From NCBI GenBank assembly GCA_016618085.1, contig JABLTG010000028.1, positions 62,001 through 126,000 of the forward strand: a stretch of 64,000 nt of DNA. The letters are read 5' to 3'. The notes beneath the pieces are model-generated. The model was not told the origin of the DNA and made no database searches. It saw nothing but the letters and a program-made list of their open reading frames with translations. Made by a program: the position numbers and the translations under genes. Source of the DNA: Neovahlkampfia damariscottae (lineage: Eukaryota > Heterolobosea > Selenaionea > Neovahlkampfiida > Neovahlkampfiidae). Positions 58,631-64,000 of this stretch are shown in pieces. Position 1 is the stretch's first letter; the number at the start of each line of letters is the position of its first letter.

Positions 58631-60365
58631 ATGAACGTTTTGTTACAACTTCCTCCAAACCTTGCGGAACATTTTATCAGTAAATGTTATTATAGCTTTC
58701 CTACATGGGCTATTAATAGAGTTCATCCAAAAAACACATGGAGATTGATTGCTTTAGGAATTGCTCTTGGTTTTGGTTTACTTTTTTATCTACTTTCATT
58801 TTTAGCTTTTGTTTTTAACATTAGAACACCTCAAATTAAAGACAGGTACAGTGAATACTTTTTTTTTTTAACAATACTTTTTTTTTTTTCAGAGGTCCTT
58901 ACTTGTTACTTATTTCCGCTTTTGCTGGTTTATCTGCTTTACTTTATATGTTTTTACGTAATTTCTTTGATATCATATTGGTCTGTCCAATTACTTATTA
59001 CATTTTGCTTGTTTCAATTGTTTTATTTTTCCTTCCATATTTGCTTAGAAGTGTCAGAACTATTGTTGCTTGGGATTTCAATAAAAACAATGCTTCAAGA
59101 GTTGAAAATAGACGTGGTAACAAAAAACAGGAAGAAAAAGGAGCTACAACTACAACAACAACAACAACAACTACAACAAAAACTGTTGAAGGTTCAACAC
59201 CTGTTCCTGTTCCTGAAGGAGAAGAACCAAATGAAGAAGGTGGTGATAAAGAACTTCAAGAAATAAAAGAAGAAACAAAAGAAACAACAGAAGTTAAAGA
59301 AGAAGTACAAGTTGAAATCAAAGAAGAAAGAACAGCAGAAGAAATAAAAAAAGAAAAAGATGCTAGAGCAAAATTTCTTCAAACTCAAAAAAAAATCAAA
59401 TTTTTGTTGAAAGAATGGGTTCTTGTTTTATCTTTAGGTATTATTATGGTTATATGGCTTGTACTTGGTGCTATAGCTCATGGTATTTTAATTGGTGTTG
59501 GTTATATTGCATTTCAAAGATACGGTCTTTTAGATCCAACTTGTCAAAAACAATGTAATTTACATGAAGGATGGGCTTTAAGAATTTTCGTTTTTATTTT
59601 AGCTTTTATGATTATTATTTATATTGGTTTAGTTATTAGAATGTACAACATTAATGACTCTTTTTCAATCAGAAATGAATTAGCTGTACTTTGTATCTTT
59701 AGTATCTTTTGCGTTATTGGTATGTTCATTTTAATGTCATCTGGTTATGAATTTTGGTGGCCAAGAAATCCATACATTGGTTATATTTTAGCTGTACAAA
59801 TTGTTGGTGCCTACGTTATTTCATTACTTTATCCATTGTTCCTTGCTGTTTATGCTAAGATTTCAAAATTTGTTGAACAAAAAGGTTTACTTGATAAACT
59901 TTTAAAAAAAGGAGAATCATCATCAACAGGTGGAAAACAACGTAAGAAAAAACAAAACAAAAAATTAACTTTATAGAAATTACATTTGAATTCATTTTAG
60001 AAAATGCAAATGCAAGAGAAAAATTCAAACAATTTCTTGTTAGAGAATTTTCAGTTGAAAATTTAATGTTTTATACTGAAGTTGTTTATTTAGCAACATT
60101 AGATGATAAAGATGATATTGAAGATACAGCTGATTCAATTAATGATACATATGTTCAAGAAGGAGCTCCATTTCAAATTAGTATTCCAAGTGATTTAAGA
60201 AAGAAATGTAATGATGCTCTTGAAAGTGATGATATTACTGCTCCATTCAATGAAGCCAAAGTTGCTGTGGAAACAATCATGAAAGAACAATCATATCCAC
60301 GTTTCATTAAAAGCAAACTCTTCAAAGAATTATCTGCAGAAATTAATCCAAAAAAAAAACAATAA
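58631..60365 (+). CDS. Seven-transmembrane RGS protein
   Basis: Exons 58631..58845, 58893..59941 and 59977..60365 (introns 47 and 35 nt), 550 residues. Three membrane helices (about 38-145) come first, then a Thr-run and an acidic/Lys-rich loop (about 175-260). Four more helices follow (about 265-440: VLVLSLGIIMVIWLVLGAIA, FVFILAFMIIIYIGLVI, LCIFSIFCVIGMFILM, YILAVQIVGAYVISLLY). The third exon is an RGS domain: FEFILENANAREKFKQFLVR, EFSVENLMFYTEVV and SYPRFIKSKLFKEL. As in plant AtRGS1, it would restrain a G-alpha protein under control of the membrane part. ATTGGTC lies about 20 nt upstream. Confidence 0.8.
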
Positions 60366-60416
60366 TTATTTCATTTTACCAATCAAAACATTTTTCTTTT
60401 TCATTGGTCAAAAAAA

Positions 60417-62256
60417 ATGAAGATGCAAGTACAAAATTCTTCGTCTGTATTTCAAACAGGAATACAGAGATCTGCAGTAGTTAACTTAGAAGATATTATA
60501 ATGGTAAATTCTAATTCTTTTTTTTCTTAAAAATACAAAAAAGGAAAGAAAAACGGAAATCAAAAATTTAGCGAAATTAATAAAAGACCAAAATAAATAT
60601 AAAGGAAGAAGAACATTTCAAAAATTACCAAGATATGCACGTAGAAGAACAATGTCTTGGAATCTTCATCGTATTCCAAAATATTTACGAAAAGCTGCAA
60701 TGCATGAAACATTGCCTGCTCGTATAAGACACAGAAAAAGAAGAAAATTTGTTAGAAAAAAAAACATGGGAAATAAACCAAAAAGACTTAAAACTCATGT
60801 ATTTCATGCTAAACGATTCCAAATGCAAACCATGTTCAACTATAAAATCGTATATAAATTAATCATATAACTTTTTTCTAAGGCACTTCATTCATGTTTC
60901 AAAGTATTTAAAACAACATATAGATTTCAAAGACAACATTGTACTATTTTTGATTCAAGTTTTCATGTTTGTTTTCAACTTTTTTCAGAAACACAAAATT
61001 TAATTTTGAATTTTTTAAAAAAACTAAATTTTGACTTTAATTTTACAAATAGTTCATATACATCTGGAAAAAGAGAAGGAAAGGTTTTAATTTTTGAAGA
61101 TTATCCAATGAAATGTATTGGACCAATCTCATTCATTTGGAAACAAAAAGAAAAAGAAAAGAATTTTGAATTATTTTTATGGATACATCCATTAATGAAA
61201 GAAGATGTCTTGAAATTATTCAAAAATGAAAAATTTAAATTTATTCAAAGAGAAGATTTAAATAGATTTGAGTTAAGAGGTCCAAATTCAATATTTGCTT
61301 TAAATTCAGCTTTAAAAGTTAATCAAGATTTAAATAAAGAAGAGAATTTAAAAACATGGAAAATTATGAAAGACCACGTCAAAATTCCAAGTGCTTTACC
61401 AAGAAATATAATACTTTCATTAGGAATTGATCATCCATTATCAACTAAAGAAGATGATGAATTAAAAGATGAAATGATGGAGGAGGTGACTGAAACTTTA
61501 TCAGAAGAAGAAATGTTAATGTTGAATATACCAAATGATATTAGTTCATCAGATCTTTGGGATGATAAAGAATCTTATTCAGATGTTATGTTAATTCAAC
61601 AAGAAGGTGATTCAAATGGATTTGGTTCTGGTATTGATTTAATTTGTTCTTCTTCACATGCTTCTCATTTATATGCTCAAATTGCAAAATTAAGTAATAT
61701 ATCAACAACAAAAGTTTAATTTCTTTTTTAATCTTAGGTAGAGTTTTACCAATTGGTCTTTATGATAGGAATCGTATGTTGACAGAAATTGAAGTGTCAA
61801 ATTATCCACAAGACTTTCCAGATGCTTTATTCAATAAACAAAAAAAGAATGTTTTTGTTGATAGAAATATAAATAAAATTCAAATAGAAAAAGAAAAAGA
61901 TTGTTTAATTAGAGTTTGTTTAGAAATGAATAATGGAGGTCTTCCTCATGAAAATGGAATTATTTATAAAATGCCAAAAAAAAAAACAAAAAATGCTATA
62001 AAGGTATAAAGAAAGAAAATAATTTTATTGTTTTAAATAGTATGATGATAAATTAGAAGTACTAGGTTTTATATCAAGTCCAATTCTTTCTTTAAGAAGA
62101 GGTCATGGGTTTGCTGTTGGTTTTTGTGAAAAAGAGAAAATTTTAAAAATAGTGCCAAAAAAAACAATTTTGAAAACAAAAGAAGCTAATGTTTTAATTT
62201 GGAATCCAAAACAACAACATATGTATCCTGTTCATCTTTATATTTCAAACGAATAA
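60417..62256 (+). CDS. POP1: POP1, RNase P/MRP protein subunit
   Basis: Five exons (60417..60503, 60544..60849, 60883..61693, 61738..62003, 62041..62256) give 561 residues. POP1 scaffolds the RNA of RNase P and RNase MRP, which process tRNA and rRNA precursors. The N-terminal POP1 signature is clear: RRRTMSWNLHRIPKYLRKAA, LKTHVFHAKRF, then LHSCFKVFKTTYRFQRQHC. The C-terminus has VLPIGLYDRNRM, SNYPQDFPDALF and SSPILSLRRGHGFAVGF. It is shorter than animal POP1 (about 1000 residues); the middle POPLD region is weak. ATTGGTC stands directly before the poly-A and ATG. Confidence 0.88.
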
Positions 62257-62260
62257 AAAT

Positions 62261-62772
62261 TTAAAGAAAAGGTTTTAATTGTTGTTCTAAATTTTTTGAA
62301 TACAAGTCTAAATTTTTGACAAGTGAAGCCAAGTCATTTACTGATTTTTCAATTTCATCAATTTGTTGAAAAAAAGGTTCAATTTTTTCATCTTTTAAAA
62401 ATTAAATTTTGTTAAATTTTTTTTACATTCTTCTTTCAAATTTGTTAAATTCTTCTTCACTTGTGATGTTCTTTCTGCCATGTTTTCATATTTTGAACCA
62501 ACAGCAAAGTTCATTTTTTCTAGTAATTCCAATTCATTTAAACCAACTTGCATTTCTCCTTTTACTAATTCAGAAACATTTTCAAAAAGGTTCTCAATTT
62601 TTTTATGATTATGTTCACGTAAATTACTCTTGACTGTTGATTTATTTTGTTCTGTTGGTTGTTGAATATTTTCAGGTTGTTTTATTTTTTCTGTTGAATT
62701 TTCTTGAGTTTTTGTTTCTTCTTGGTTGTTTTCTTGATTTTGTTCAATTGGCACTTCTTCTTGTTCACTCAT
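62261..62772 (-). CDS. BLOC1S2: BLOC-1 subunit 2
   Basis: Exons 62427..62772 and 62261..62391 (35-nt intron), 158 residues. After a Gln/Glu-rich N-terminus comes the family core: VSELVKGEMQVGLNELELLE, KMNFAVGSKYENMA and, across the splice, YEKIEPFFQQIDEIEKSVND with a LDLYSKNLEQQL end. BLOC-1 is a coiled-coil complex that sorts cargo from endosomes to lysosome-related organelles. The stop lies 4 nt from that of the convergent POP1 gene. A CCAAT box lies about 35 nt upstream. Confidence 0.85.
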
Positions 62773-62973
62773 TGCAACTTGAATTTCTCAAAATAATTTT
62801 CTATTGGTGGAAAAATGGTTATTGTCAACTAAGTAAAGTTTATGTGGAAAAAGTAACAATTGTGAACTGTTGTATGAGATTTGAACAAAAAACATCAATG
62901 AAAAGGAAAACACAAATTAGAAGGGTTGCATGTTAATACATGTAATATTTTTGAAGAATAAAATTTTTATTTT

Positions 62974-64000
62974 TCACAGATATTTTTTTCTCAATTCTTT
63001 AAATTTTTCAGAATTTTTGAAACGTAAAAATGGTTCTTGTAATGAGCGTCCCACTACATGATTTAATAAACCATCAAATAAATCATCTTGGAATTTATTT
63101 TCGTTTATTTGACGATTCATATCTTTTGCAAATAATTTTTTCAATTTATGAGTTACATTAATTTCGAATTTTGCAGTAGATGAATTTATATAATCATCAT
63201 AAATTTGTAAAACAAGATCATTTCTATTTTCTTTTTGTAATTTATATTTTTCAACTACAATTACGAATAACAAAGGTTCTTGAGCAAATTCAGAAACCAA
63301 AAAAGTTTGAAAATAAGGTCTTAGATCGGGATCTGATAAAAATCCAATTAAACTGAAAGATGATTCCGTCTTTTTAATTTTTGAAGTTGAATCAATATCT
63401 GTTATTTTCATTTCATTTTTTGATTCAATTTTTTCTGTAGGTTTTGGGGATAAATTATTGTTTAATAGATAATTTGAAATGATTCCATCAACATCTTGTT
63501 TTTCAAGAACTCCTTTCAAGGTTTTTAATTTGATAAGTGTGTCTTTCAATTTTGGTCTTTTTTCATTGGATCTTACCATATCGAAAACAATTTTTTTAAT
63601 TTCATCATGGGCTGAACATTTCTCTATTTCTGTGAATAATTTTGTTTCTATATCATTAAACGATTGAATATTATAAGAAGATGAAAAATCACCAAATTTA
63701 TCTTTTTTCTTTTTCTGGAAAAGAATCTTTGATTTAGACGATTTTGGGGAATTCATTTCATCATTTTGAAATATATTTGAAATACTTTCAATTGATAAAA
63801 ATGTTATTAACCTTAAAAAAATAATTCCCAATGAAAATGTGTCAGATAATTTTGATGATTTTTTTTCAAATTTTTCTGATTTAAATTCAGGTGGAATAAT
63901 TTTGAATTTTGGATTTAATTCAATTTTGATGAATCCTGTATCCAAGTATAATTCAGAACACATAAGATTCAAATAAATTCTTTCTTCAGTTAATTCACCA
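62974..64000 (-). CDS. Kinase-like/RGS protein, N-terminus beyond the right edge
   Basis: The frame is open to the window edge. The visible ~341 residues start in a kinase-like C-lobe (IPPEFKSEKF, then SDTFSLGIIFLRLITFLSI, and KRPKLKDTL). No catalytic loop is in view, so activity cannot be judged. A linker follows, then an RGS domain over the last ~125 residues: FLVSEFAQEPLLFVIVVEKY, KLQKENRND, FDGLLNHVVGRSLQEPFLRF. A kinase followed by RGS is the reverse of animal GRKs. It would link G-protein signalling to phosphorylation (inference). Confidence 0.7.
   Translation of the reverse strand, partial: GELTEERIYLNLMCSELYLDTGFIKIELNPKFKIIPPEFKSEKFEKKSSKLSDTFSLGIIFLRLITFLSIESISNIFQNDEMNSPKSSKSKILFQKKKKDKFGDFSSSYNIQSFNDIETKLFTEIEKCSAHDEIKKIVFDMVRSNEKRPKLKDTLIKLKTLKGVLEKQDVDGIISNYLLNNNLSPKPTEKIESKNEMKITDIDSTSKIKKTESSFSLIGFLSDPDLRPYFQTFLVSEFAQEPLLFVIVVEKYKLQKENRNDLVLQIYDDYINSSTAKFEINVTHKLKKLFAKDMNRQINENKFQDDLFDGLLNHVVGRSLQEPFLRFKNSEKFKELRKKYL

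Noticed and set aside
1-64000. CRISPR arrays, bacterial operons or prokaryotic ribosome binding sites
   Set aside because: No regular spacer-repeat arrays; spliced genes and the eukaryotic gene set exclude a prokaryotic genome.

Overview
The window reads as nuclear DNA of a small-genome, very AT-rich unicellular eukaryote. Genes on both strands are packed a few to a few hundred bases apart. Many are split by tiny GT-AG introns, mostly 29-50 nt. The gene set is eukaryotic: DNA2, POP1, Sly1, SNAREs, BLOC-1 subunit 2, MCU, copine, RGS proteins, F-box proteins, a SHAQKYF-class MYB and DUF4116 repeat proteins. A free-living protist fits; a heterolobosean-like amoeboflagellate is a guess from the DUF4116/RGS/F-box mix, not a proof. 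Almost every host gene has an ATTGG/CCAAT box, usually 5-65 nt upstream of its ATG.

Layout. 1-12.6 kb: a tandem-MACPF protein and four secreted, extremely Lys/Arg/Ala-rich proteins, one with three von Willebrand D domains. Three of these share an ungapped 21-residue C-terminal motif that I do not recognise. Among them lie an aminotransferase, an F-box/LRR protein and a one-TM protein. 12.7-20.1 kb: Fe-superoxide dismutase, CTP synthase, an F-box/ankyrin protein and a 1023-residue pseudokinase-kinase protein. 20.4-27 kb: an R-SNARE divergent from the SM protein Sly1, a viperin-like radical SAM gene with two cysteine motifs, a decayed 7TM-RGS gene and a SAYSvFN/SEC-C protein.

27.2-32.7 kb: a fossil capsid-bearing element of Polinton-like-virus/virophage type. 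It has major-capsid-like, penton-like and adenain-like protease parts, small intronless ORFs, 19-bp iterons before a TATA box and three related ~100-bp inverted repeats. It also holds a tRNA-Met and a tRNA-like structure. No polymerase, integrase or packaging ATPase is visible, so it looks partial and broken. 32.7-35 kb: a DUF4116 remnant, a GC-rich structured-RNA candidate and two 2H phosphoesterase genes, the second crossed by a probably artificial 100-N gap.

35-64 kb: ordinary host genes. These include a RecB-like nuclease, an LEA2-like membrane protein, a GPI-type mucin-like surface protein, an APH-like kinase, copine, an RDEL-ending secreted protein, RING, a Qc-type SNARE, a Ras-like GTPase, MYB, DNA2, MCU, a large DUF4116 protein, a Cys-rich 7TM protein, a 7TM-RGS protein, POP1, BLOC1S2 and, running off the right edge, a kinase-RGS protein. 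Recurring themes are vesicle traffic (two SNAREs, Sly1, BLOC-1), G-protein signalling (three RGS proteins) and secretion of basic structural proteins.
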